A stretch of 18,119 bases of DNA from Lachnospiraceae bacterium. Lineage in GTDB: Bacteria > Bacillota > Clostridia > Lachnospirales > Lachnospiraceae. The translations under genes were made by a program, and so were the position numbers. Of the stretch, positions 6,618-13,913 are shown piece by piece; within the stretch, counting starts at the first letter, position 1, and each line of letters opens with the position of its first letter. The stretch covers positions 1 through 18,119 of the forward strand of contig CAAEEI010000056.1 in assembly GCA_900754855.1 (NCBI GenBank). Reading direction: 5' to 3'. A model generated the notes under the pieces. It ran no database searches. It was not told the DNA's origin and saw nothing but the letters and a program-made list of their open reading frames with translations.

Positions 6618-6647
6618 AAGACCAAAATATATATAAGGAGTATGACA

Positions 6648-7550
6648 ATGAGTGAGATGACCCATCTTGACGAGCTGGAAGCGGAAGCGATATACATTAT
6701 GCGTGAAGTGGCAGCGGAATGTGAAAAGCCGGTGATGCTTTATTCCATCGGTAAAGATTCTTCCGTTATGCTGCATCTGGCCTTGAAGGCTTTTTATCCG
6801 GAAAAACCGCCGTTTCCATTCCTTCATGTAAATACGACATGGAAGTTTAAAGAAATGATTGCGTTCCGTGATAAAGTTGCAGAAAAATATGGAATTGAAA
6901 TGCTGGAATACATTAATGAAGAAGGCGTTGCCCAGGGAATTAATCCTTTTGATCATGGTTCTGCCTATACAGATATTATGAAAACGCAGGCCTTAAAACA
7001 GGCGTTGGATAAATACGGATTTACCGCAGCTTTTGGCGGCGGAAGACGTGACGAGGAGAAATCCCGTGCCAAAGAACGTATCTTTTCTTTCCGTAATTCC
7101 AGTCATGCCTGGGATCCGAAGAATCAGCGTCCGGAAATGTGGAAGCTGTATAACACCAATGTACACCAGGGAGAGGAAATGCGTGTGTTCCCGATTTCCA
7201 ACTGGACAGAAAAAGACATCTGGCAGTATATCAAACGGGAAAATATCGAGATCGTTCCTTTATACTTTGCCAAAGAACGTCCGTTTGTCCGCCGGGATGG
7301 CAATATCATCATGGTGGATGATGACCGGATGAAGTTAAGAGAAGGCGAAGTGGTCGAACATGGCAGTATCCGTTTCCGTACACTGGGCTGTTATCCGCTG
7401 ACCGGTGGTGTGGAAAGTACCGCAGATACCCTTGATGCGATTATTGATGAAACATTGAGCGCGGTATCGTCGGAACGTACCAGTCGTGTGATTGACAGTG
7501 ACGGCGGAGCAGCCAGCATGGAAAAGAGAAAGAGGGAGGGTTACTTCTAA
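6648..7550 (+). CDS. cysD: Sulfate adenylyltransferase small subunit (ATP sulfurylase, CysD)
   Basis: CysD is the catalytic adenylyltransferase subunit that, with the GTPase CysN, makes adenosine 5'-phosphosulfate from sulfate and ATP. The 300-residue product carries the PP-loop SIGKDSS near residue 34, the block GGGRRDEEKSRAKERIFSFR, and the C-terminal signature RFRTLGCYPLTGG; length is normal. AAGGAG lies seven bases before the ATG at 6648; another ATG at 6642 is too close to that site. The stop codon is one base from the cysN start, so subunit synthesis is coupled. This is the first gene of a four-gene operon that contains no sulfate-reducing enzymes, so its APS seems destined for PAPS and sulfate transfer. 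Confidence 0.97.
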   Translation: MSEMTHLDELEAEAIYIMREVAAECEKPVMLYSIGKDSSVMLHLALKAFYPEKPPFPFLHVNTTWKFKEMIAFRDKVAEKYGIEMLEYINEEGVAQGINPFDHGSAYTDIMKTQALKQALDKYGFTAAFGGGRRDEEKSRAKERIFSFRNSSHAWDPKNQRPEMWKLYNTNVHQGEEMRVFPISNWTEKDIWQYIKRENIEIVPLYFAKERPFVRRDGNIIMVDDDRMKLREGEVVEHGSIRFRTLGCYPLTGGVESTADTLDAIIDETLSAVSSERTSRVIDSDGGAASMEKRKREGYF

Positions 7551-7551
7551 A

Positions 7552-9378
7552 ATGGATAGTCTTCTTAAATTTATTACCTGCGGCAGTGTAGACGATGGTA
7601 AATCTACACTGATCGGACATATGCTTTATGATGCCAAATTATTATTTGCCGACCAGGAGAAAGCGCTGGAACTGGACAGTAAAGTGGGTTCCCGTGGAGG
7701 CGCTATCGATTATTCCCTTCTTCTGGATGGGCTGATGGCAGAAAGAGAACAGGGAATCACCATCGACGTGGCTTACCGTTACTTCACCACAGAAAAACGT
7801 TCGTTCATCGTTGCGGATACACCGGGACATGAAGAATATACCCGTAATATGGCTGTTGGGGCGTCTTTTGCCCAGCTGGCGGTAATTCTGGTGGATGCGA
7901 CGCAGGGTGTTCTTGTGCAGACAAGAAGACATACCCGTATCTGTTCTCTTATGGGAATCAAACATTTTGTGTTTGCCGTAAATAAAATGGACCTCATCCA
8001 TTATGATGAGCACCGTTTTGAAAAGATTGAAAAAGAAATCAAGATGATGGCGGGAGAGCATGACTACAGTTCCATTAAGATCCTTCCGGTTTCCGCCACA
8101 GAAGGAGATAACGTCACGGTAAAATCTTCCCATATGCCATGGTATAAGGGAGAATCTCTGCTCACCTATCTGGAAAATATCGATGTCAATGAAAATCCTT
8201 CCGAAAAAGGATTTACCATGCCGGTACAGCGTGTATGCCGTCCTGACCGTACTTTCCGTGGTTTCCAGGGACAGATTGAATCCGGTGAGATCCATGTGGG
8301 GGATGAGATTACCGCGCTGCCATCCAACGAAAAGGCTACGGTAAAAAGTATCATCGAAACCGGCAAAGAAGTAGAAGCTTCCGACCGGGGCCATGCGGTT
8401 ACTATTTCGCTGGATAAGGAAGTGGACGTATCCCGTGGATGCGTGCTGGCCAAAGATACCAAACCGGCTGTGGGTAATCTGTTTACCGCCAAGCTGTTGT
8501 GGATGGATGATTCCTATCTGGTAGCCGGAAAGAACTACATCCTCAAGCTGGGAACCAAGATGGTTCCGGCTGTGGTTATGAACATTAAATATAAGATCGA
8601 TGTGAATACCGGAAACGAAGTGCACGCAGATACCATTTATAAAAATGAGATCGCTGCCTGTGATATTTCCGTTTCCGATAAGATTGTTTTTGATCAATTC
8701 AAACAGAATCAGGCTCTGGGTTCTCTGATTCTTATCGACCGCATCACCAATATGACTTCCGCCTGCGGTGTGATCATGCACTCGCTTCGCCGTACGGATA
8801 ACCTGACCTGGCATGAGATGGATATTACCAGAGATTTCCGTGCACAGCAAAAAGGGCAGAAACCAAAAACCATCTGGATGACCGGTTTATCCGGTTCCGG
8901 TAAGTCCACCCTGGCCAACGAGCTGGAAAAACGTCTGGCAGCGCTGGGTAAACATACGATGCTTCTGGATGGAGACAACGTTCGTATGGGACTGAATAAG
9001 AACCTTGGATTTAAAGAGGCGGATCGTATCGAAAATATCCGTCGTATCGCAGAAGTTTCCAAACTGATGAATGATGCGGGACTGATCGTGATCACTTCCT
9101 TTATCTCTCCATATGTCCGTGACCGGAGAAATGCAAGAGACATCATCGGTGAGGACAGCTTTGTGGAAGTTTACGTAAGTACGCCGGTGGAAGAATGTGA
9201 ACGAAGAGACGTGAAAGGATTATACAAGAAGGCAAGAGCGGGAGAAATCCCTAACTTTACCGGTATTTCCAGTCCGTATGAAGTTCCGGAGAACCCGGAT
9301 GTGACCATTGATACCAGCGCCATGTCTCTGGAAGAGTGCGTAGACGTATTGTTAAAACAACTGGAAGGGCAGATCTGA
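7552..9378 (+). CDS. cysNC: Bifunctional sulfate adenylyltransferase GTPase subunit / APS kinase (CysN-CysC fusion)
   Basis: This fusion completes PAPS synthesis. The EF-Tu-like N-terminal part (about 1-430) hydrolyses GTP to drive APS formation by CysD; the C-terminal part phosphorylates APS on the 3' hydroxyl. Visible motifs are G1 GSVDDGKST (11-19), G3 DTPGH (89-93), G4 NKMD (144-147), then the APS-kinase P-loop GLSGSGKS (445-452), followed by LLDGDNVR and TSFISPYVRDRR. The 608-residue length fits CysNC fusions. GGAGGG precedes the ATG at 7552 by 11 bases; an in-frame upstream start would lie inside cysD. Both halves look intact. Fusion of the kinase to CysN channels sulfate straight to PAPS and is common where PAPS serves sulfotransferases; the gene after this is one. 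Confidence 0.96.
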   Translation: MDSLLKFITCGSVDDGKSTLIGHMLYDAKLLFADQEKALELDSKVGSRGGAIDYSLLLDGLMAEREQGITIDVAYRYFTTEKRSFIVADTPGHEEYTRNMAVGASFAQLAVILVDATQGVLVQTRRHTRICSLMGIKHFVFAVNKMDLIHYDEHRFEKIEKEIKMMAGEHDYSSIKILPVSATEGDNVTVKSSHMPWYKGESLLTYLENIDVNENPSEKGFTMPVQRVCRPDRTFRGFQGQIESGEIHVGDEITALPSNEKATVKSIIETGKEVEASDRGHAVTISLDKEVDVSRGCVLAKDTKPAVGNLFTAKLLWMDDSYLVAGKNYILKLGTKMVPAVVMNIKYKIDVNTGNEVHADTIYKNEIAACDISVSDKIVFDQFKQNQALGSLILIDRITNMTSACGVIMHSLRRTDNLTWHEMDITRDFRAQQKGQKPKTIWMTGLSGSGKSTLANELEKRLAALGKHTMLLDGDNVRMGLNKNLGFKEADRIENIRRIAEVSKLMNDAGLIVITSFISPYVRDRRNARDIIGEDSFVEVYVSTPVEECERRDVKGLYKKARAGEIPNFTGISSPYEVPENPDVTIDTSAMSLEECVDVLLKQLEGQI

Positions 9379-9427
9379 AAAAAATAGATTGCCATACGAA
9401 ATACTAATCGTTAAATGAGGGAAAAAG

Positions 9428-10894
9428 ATGCCAACACTTTATATACACATGGGAACGCCCAAGACAGCCACCACATCGATTCAGATGTTTTGTGTGGAAA
9501 ATCAGGAACGTTTCCGGGAAGAAGGATTCAGCTATCCTTTACTGGATTTTGTCTATCCGCATGTATTCCAGCGGAGAAACGGACATTTTCTGGTCGGACG
9601 CGTATACAAGCCGGATAAAACAGAAGATATAGAGCTGGAAGAGGAATTATGGGAAAGAGGCCTTGCCATGATCCATGAAGAATTTAAAAAGTACCCGAAT
9701 GTGATTTTGTCGGATGAAAATATCTGGCATGCTTCGCTGGGTTCCAAATTTGCATTCTGGGGAAAAATCATGGAAGACGCCAGAGAGCATGGCTATGAAG
9801 TGAAGGCAATCGTCTATTTGCGCAGGCAGGACGGTCTGGCCAATTCCTGGCTCAGCCAGCAGATCAAAGAAGGATGGAATACCAACGCCTGTATCAAATG
9901 GGATTCCTTCAAGAAAACGATTCGTAAAATCGTATTAAATTATTATAACCATCTGGAAAAAATCGCGGAAGTGATCGGAAAAGAAAACATCATTGTCCGC
10001 GTGTTTGACCGGGAGAAATTCAAAGGAAAAGACGGGACGATCTTTTCAGACTTTTTGGAGGCAATAGGATTGGAATATAAAGACGAATTTCAGATAACCG
10101 AAGAAGAAGCGAATAAATCACTCACCGGGAACAGTCAGGAGATTTTACGTATTGTAAACTCCATCCTGCCGGACGATCCGAAGATTCGTACTCTGGTACG
10201 CAACAGCGCGCTGGCCTGCGAAGAATTAAAGGATGTGGAAAATGACTTCGTCATGTTTTCCCCGGAAGAACTCAAGGCGTTCCTCGGACGTTATGAGAAA
10301 TGTAATCAGGCCATTGCCAAAGAATATCTTGGTCAGGATGAACCGCTGTTCAGCACGAAGATCAAAGAAGGAGAATGCTGGACGCCGCAGAATCGTTTCA
10401 TGTATGAAGACATCATCCGGTTCTTTGCCAATATCGCCGTACAGCAGCAGGTGATCATCGAAGAGATGAAAGGCGACGTGGCCAGACTGAAAGAAAGTAG
10501 AATTGAGTCGGTAAAACATTACGCCAAAGAGTTTGAGCAGGAAGCAAAAGCAGCCATGGAAGAGGCGGGAATCACCCCTCCTACCGAGGAAGAAGAGGCG
10601 GAAAAATACCAGACCATCAGTGAAATTCTGGTGAATCAGCAAAAAGACATGGAAGGCATGTACGAAAACAGTAAGAAAATCGATACGGTAGATAACCGGA
10701 TGCATGCCTTACGGACAGAGAATCTGATTCTTAAAAATGAGCTGGTTGACTTAAAGAGAAGAAATGAAGAGTTAAATAAAGAGGCGAAAGAGAGAGACCG
10801 CGAGCTGCAGAAAATGATTAAAGAGCTGCGGGAAGACGTCTTCTTCTATCGCTTAAAGAGAAAAATGAGACATATTTCAGGAAAAGATAAATGA
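9428..10894 (+). CDS. PAPS-dependent sulfotransferase with C-terminal coiled coil
   Basis: Sulfotransferases move the sulfuryl group of PAPS to a hydroxyl or amine acceptor. Here HMGTPKTATTSIQ (7-19) forms the 5'-phosphosulfate loop and YLRRQDGLANSW (130-141) gives the Arg and Ser of the 3'-phosphate site. This second motif is like that of bacterial sulfotransferases linked to surface polysaccharides. After the catalytic domain (about 1-260) there is a helical region and a charged coiled coil (about 420-470) with a basic C terminus, making the 488-residue protein much longer than a minimal enzyme. No signal peptide or membrane helix is seen, so it acts in the cytosol or at the inner membrane face. 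GAGGGA precedes the ATG by five bases. It sits 49 bases after cysNC, and its stop overlaps the CHR gene. The acceptor cannot be told from sequence. Confidence 0.85.
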   Translation: MPTLYIHMGTPKTATTSIQMFCVENQERFREEGFSYPLLDFVYPHVFQRRNGHFLVGRVYKPDKTEDIELEEELWERGLAMIHEEFKKYPNVILSDENIWHASLGSKFAFWGKIMEDAREHGYEVKAIVYLRRQDGLANSWLSQQIKEGWNTNACIKWDSFKKTIRKIVLNYYNHLEKIAEVIGKENIIVRVFDREKFKGKDGTIFSDFLEAIGLEYKDEFQITEEEANKSLTGNSQEILRIVNSILPDDPKIRTLVRNSALACEELKDVENDFVMFSPEELKAFLGRYEKCNQAIAKEYLGQDEPLFSTKIKEGECWTPQNRFMYEDIIRFFANIAVQQQVIIEEMKGDVARLKESRIESVKHYAKEFEQEAKAAMEEAGITPPTEEEEAEKYQTISEILVNQQKDMEGMYENSKKIDTVDNRMHALRTENLILKNELVDLKRRNEELNKEAKERDRELQKMIKELREDVFFYRLKRKMRHISGKDK

Positions 10895-12336
10895 TGAAAA
10901 CTGGAAAGATTGGACAGATGATCGCAACAATGTTCAGAATCGGTTTTATCGGGTTTGGGGGCGGCAGCGCCCTCATTCCTGTTATTGAGGATGAAATTGT
11001 TGAGAAAAATCAGATAGTTACCGAAGAACAATTTAATAACGAAGTGATGATCGCCAGCATTACGCCGGGCGCCCTTCCGGTGGAAATCGCCAGTGGTATC
11101 GGTTACCAGACTGCCAGAAATAAAGGCATGATCGCCGCCGCCACAGCCATGGCTTTTCCGGGGGCCTTTCTGACGGTTCTGCTTCTGGTGGTCTTTTCCA
11201 GTGCGGCGGCGGCAGTGAAAACCCAGATCGGTTTTCTGGCGGCGGGGATTTCTGCTTTTATTATCCTGACGCTGCTCCTTTACTGTCTGGGAACCTTACA
11301 GCAGGCTAAAAACCGTAACGAGGGGATTTTGTATTTTCTGATCATGCTGGCGGTGTTTATCCTGTCGGGCGAAAAAGGAATTTATCAGATTCTTGGTTTA
11401 TCCATCACACCGATTTTTTCCATTTCCACCATACAGGTGCTGGGAACGGCATTTTTTGTCATTCTCTCCACCAAAGGACAGCCGAGGGATAAGAAAAGAG
11501 CGATTCCTGCATTGATCATCGCCCTGCTGTATTTTTTCTGTGTGGGGAAGGCACACCTGATTCCTCTGGCATATAAGCCATATATTACCGGACTGATGGT
11601 GCTTTTATCGGTGGTGGGCATCGTACAGACCATCATGGAAAGTCCACAGAAAAAAGCTTTTGAAGGGAAGGCGCTTTGTCGTTCTCTCCTTTGCTGGTTT
11701 TTGTTTACCCTGATTCTCTCCCTGCCGGCGCTGTATTTTTCCAGAAAAATGTTATCCTTTATCGGAACAGGATTTCTGTCTTCCGTCATGTCCTTTGGCG
11801 GAGGCGACGCCTATCTGTCTGTAGCGCAGGGGCTTTTTGTGGATTCCGGAATCATCAGTTATCACGATTTCTATGGAAATATTGTTTCCATGGCCAACGC
11901 CCTGCCGGGATCTATTCTCTGTAAAATTCTGTCCGGCTGTGCTTATATGATCGGTTACCACCTAAATGGTTCTGTTTTTCAGGGACTTTGTGCAGCCCTT
12001 TGCGGATTTGCCTGCAGCGTGGCGGCTTCCGGCGCTATTGTGAACATTATCCGCGCAGTCTATGATAAATATGAGAATCTCCGGATCTTCGCAGTAGTGA
12101 AACATTTTATCCGACCGATCATCTCCGGTCTTTTGTTAAACGTAGCGGTGTCCCTCTACCTGTCCGGCATCCTTGCCGTAGCGGGAGGCGGCCTCACCAT
12201 GACCATGCTGACAGTGATTACGTTTATCATTATCGCCGTGGTTTTTTATCTGGAACAGAAAAAGAATGTGCATTTGCTCTGGAAGATACTGCTCTCCGCA
12301 GGAATTTCCTTCGTGGGGTGTAATTTACTTTTCTGA
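10891..12336 (+). CDS. CHR-family (ChrA-like) ion transporter, two-domain type
   Basis: CHR proteins are membrane transporters named for chromate efflux; many members have no link to chromate, and chromate resembles sulfate in shape and charge. The 481-residue protein contains two homologous halves: the first opens FRIGFIGFGGGSALIPV and has TPGALPVEIASGIGYQTA, the second has SFGGGDAYLSVAQGLF and NALPGSILCKI. About ten to twelve membrane helices are apparent. The start overlaps the sulfotransferase stop (ATGA); a second ATG three bases later is possible. AGGA lies eight bases upstream of the first. Being translationally coupled to a sulfotransferase behind the PAPS genes, it plausibly imports sulfate or adjusts oxyanion balance for the pathway. 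That is inference; chromate resistance remains possible. A terminator follows. Confidence 0.88.
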   Translation: MMKTGKIGQMIATMFRIGFIGFGGGSALIPVIEDEIVEKNQIVTEEQFNNEVMIASITPGALPVEIASGIGYQTARNKGMIAAATAMAFPGAFLTVLLLVVFSSAAAAVKTQIGFLAAGISAFIILTLLLYCLGTLQQAKNRNEGILYFLIMLAVFILSGEKGIYQILGLSITPIFSISTIQVLGTAFFVILSTKGQPRDKKRAIPALIIALLYFFCVGKAHLIPLAYKPYITGLMVLLSVVGIVQTIMESPQKKAFEGKALCRSLLCWFLFTLILSLPALYFSRKMLSFIGTGFLSSVMSFGGGDAYLSVAQGLFVDSGIISYHDFYGNIVSMANALPGSILCKILSGCAYMIGYHLNGSVFQGLCAALCGFACSVAASGAIVNIIRAVYDKYENLRIFAVVKHFIRPIISGLLLNVAVSLYLSGILAVAGGGLTMTMLTVITFIIIAVVFYLEQKKNVHLLWKILLSAGISFVGCNLLF

Positions 12337-12373
12337 CCGGGGAACAGGTACAGACGAATATAGAATTTTTTGC

Positions 12374-12403
12374 AAGCATCCGCTTTAGCGTGGGTGCTTT
12401 TTT
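12374..12403 (+). terminator. Intrinsic terminator of the sulfation operon
   Basis: AAGCATCC (12374-12381) pairs with GGGTGCTT (12392-12399) with one G-U pair; an inner GC/GC pair closes a TTTA loop, leaving two bulged bases. A run of T residues follows to 12403 and resumes after one C. It begins 37 bases after the CHR stop codon. Confidence 0.85.
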
Positions 12404-12487
12404 CTTTTTCCTGCTGGATACGCTCTTTGCAGGGAAGGTCTTTGTACAGACTTCTTTATGAAAAATATACAAAGAATAAGAACTATA

Positions 12488-12516
12488 TTGACTGAATAAA
12501 GAACAAAATATATAAT
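12488..12516 (+). promoter_or_regulatory. Sigma-A promoter of the secreted LRR gene
   Basis: TTGACT (12488-12493) and consensus TATAAT (12511-12516) are separated by 17 bases, a near-ideal promoter. Transcription would start near 12523, leaving a leader of about 85 bases. Upstream, TCTTTGTA (12439-12446) and TACAAAGA (12468-12475) form an 8-bp inverted repeat of unknown role. Confidence 0.85.
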
Positions 12517-12607
12517 AAAAAATATAGATATAAAATTGGAAAAGGGTATTTTAGGAAGAGATATGATGATTAAAAAGCATCTATTTCATAATCAAGGAGG
12601 CGAACAT

Positions 12608-13696
12608 ATGAAAAAACAACGACGAAAAGGAACCATGGCAATTCTTTCTTTATCTTTCCTGCTGGGTGTGCTGTTCGCAGGAAAGATCCCCGTGCAGGCG
12701 GAGGCAAATCTTTTGAAAACAGCGTTAATCGAGGGAGTTGAATATATTCTGGATACGCGAGACTTTACCGCAGAAGCTTCTATAGAAGTGCATAATGAAG
12801 ACGCCGTCATACCAGAGGAAGTGACGGTGCGTAATAAGATTACTTATGAGGGAGACACTTATGGGGTAGTCAGTTTTGATGTGGCCTATGATACGGCCAG
12901 TGCGCCAGAAGATATGATTATCCGCGATCCATATTCTTTAAGTAGAAATCAGAAAACGATGCGGAAGCTTACGATTGAGAAAGGGATTAACGAGTTGGGC
13001 GTTTCTTTTTCCAACTATCTGGCTCTGGAAGAAGTAGTGTTTGAAAATCCAAAAGATATGAAAAGAGCAGGGTTGTATTTTTATAACTGTCCGAAATTAA
13101 AAGATCTGTATATACCGGCTAATATAGACGTCTTGCCAACGCTGAGAAAATGCCCGAATACGGAAGTGATATTTGCCCCGGATCATCCGAAATATAAAGT
13201 AAAGGGCGGAGATATTTACAGTAAAAACGGTAAGATTTTATATAGTGTGCCAAAGGGAGATAAAACGTATAAAGTCAGAAAATCTGTACGAAAAATCGGT
13301 TACGGCGCTTTTTGCGGAAATGATAATATCCATAAGATTGTCCTTTCACCTTCTGTAAAAAAAGTAGGACTGTCTGCTTTTCGGGATATGAAAAATCTTC
13401 GGACGATTAAATTAAGTAAAAACATGAAAGCGGTCAGCGGTGACATGTTTAAGAAGTCAAAACAGTTAAAGACTATAATTTTTCCATCCAATATCAGAAA
13501 AATTGATGGCGGTTTTGGAGGAAAATATTTATGCAAACTGAAAAAAATATATATTAAAGCGCCGGTAATGAAGAAGGTAAATTTAATCGGCCTGCCAAAG
13601 AAGTGTAAGGTTTATGTGAAAAACAGCACAGTAAGCCGTCAGGTGCGTAAAGAAGGCTTTAAAGGAAAAATTATCATTACAAAGAGAATGCCTTGA
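12608..13696 (+). CDS. Secreted leucine-rich-repeat (BspA/LRR_5-like) protein
   Basis: The 362-residue product begins with a classical signal peptide: a basic start MKKQRRKG, a hydrophobic core and a cleavage region VQAEA near residues 29-33. After a non-repeat segment up to about residue 110 come repeats of the LRR_5/BspA kind, seen as alternating short strands and phrases such as SVRKIGYGAFCGND, SVKKVGLSAFRDM and NMKAVSGDMFKKS. No LPxTG sorting signal, membrane anchor or choline-binding repeat is present, so it is probably released or loosely held at the wall. The start at 12608 has AAGGAGG seven bases upstream; an earlier frame start at 12536 would bury the signal peptide. It has its own promoter and terminator. 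BspA-like proteins elsewhere mediate adhesion; its ligand is unknown. Confidence 0.85.
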   Translation: MKKQRRKGTMAILSLSFLLGVLFAGKIPVQAEANLLKTALIEGVEYILDTRDFTAEASIEVHNEDAVIPEEVTVRNKITYEGDTYGVVSFDVAYDTASAPEDMIIRDPYSLSRNQKTMRKLTIEKGINELGVSFSNYLALEEVVFENPKDMKRAGLYFYNCPKLKDLYIPANIDVLPTLRKCPNTEVIFAPDHPKYKVKGGDIYSKNGKILYSVPKGDKTYKVRKSVRKIGYGAFCGNDNIHKIVLSPSVKKVGLSAFRDMKNLRTIKLSKNMKAVSGDMFKKSKQLKTIIFPSNIRKIDGGFGGKYLCKLKKIYIKAPVMKKVNLIGLPKKCKVYVKNSTVSRQVRKEGFKGKIIITKRMP

Positions 13697-13764
13697 TTTT
13701 TCCTTCGTTTCGTAAAGCCAGATAAATCGTCGTGTTTTCTGGTATAGGGGAAAAAATAAAATGA

Positions 13765-13824
13765 CCAGTTCGGAATCTGTAAATGATCCTATGAGCATTG
13801 CAGATTCCGAACTGGCTTTTTTTT
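13765..13824. terminator. Strong, probably bidirectional terminator between convergent genes
   Basis: CCAGTTCGGAATCTG (13765-13779) and CAGATTCCGAACTGG (13801-13815) form a perfect 15-bp stem with a 21-base loop. On the plus strand an eight-T run follows (13817-13824), terminating the secreted LRR gene. On the minus strand the stem is followed by TCATTTTATTTTTT, a weaker but usable tail for the operon ending at 13914. Confidence 0.9.
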
Positions 13825-13913
13825 AAAGATAACTACGTATCATAAGATAATCATGCTTTGCGAAAAGAGGTTTATTCCGGCAGTCAGAACAGAGGCTTAT
13901 CTAAGCGTGCCGG

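Noticed and set aside
6533..6647. SAM riboswitch or T-box ahead of cysD
   Set aside because: The leader is short and lacks the conserved core and the terminator of these RNA classes.
7642..8850. Long minus-strand open frame opposite cysN
   Set aside because: The plus strand encodes an intact GTPase with all motifs; the antisense translation has no family features.
13877..13913. CCGGCA/TGCCGG hairpin just after the MoxR gene as a terminator
   Set aside because: Only 6 bp, a 25-base loop and no T tract on the minus strand; the 15-bp hairpin further on is the better terminator.
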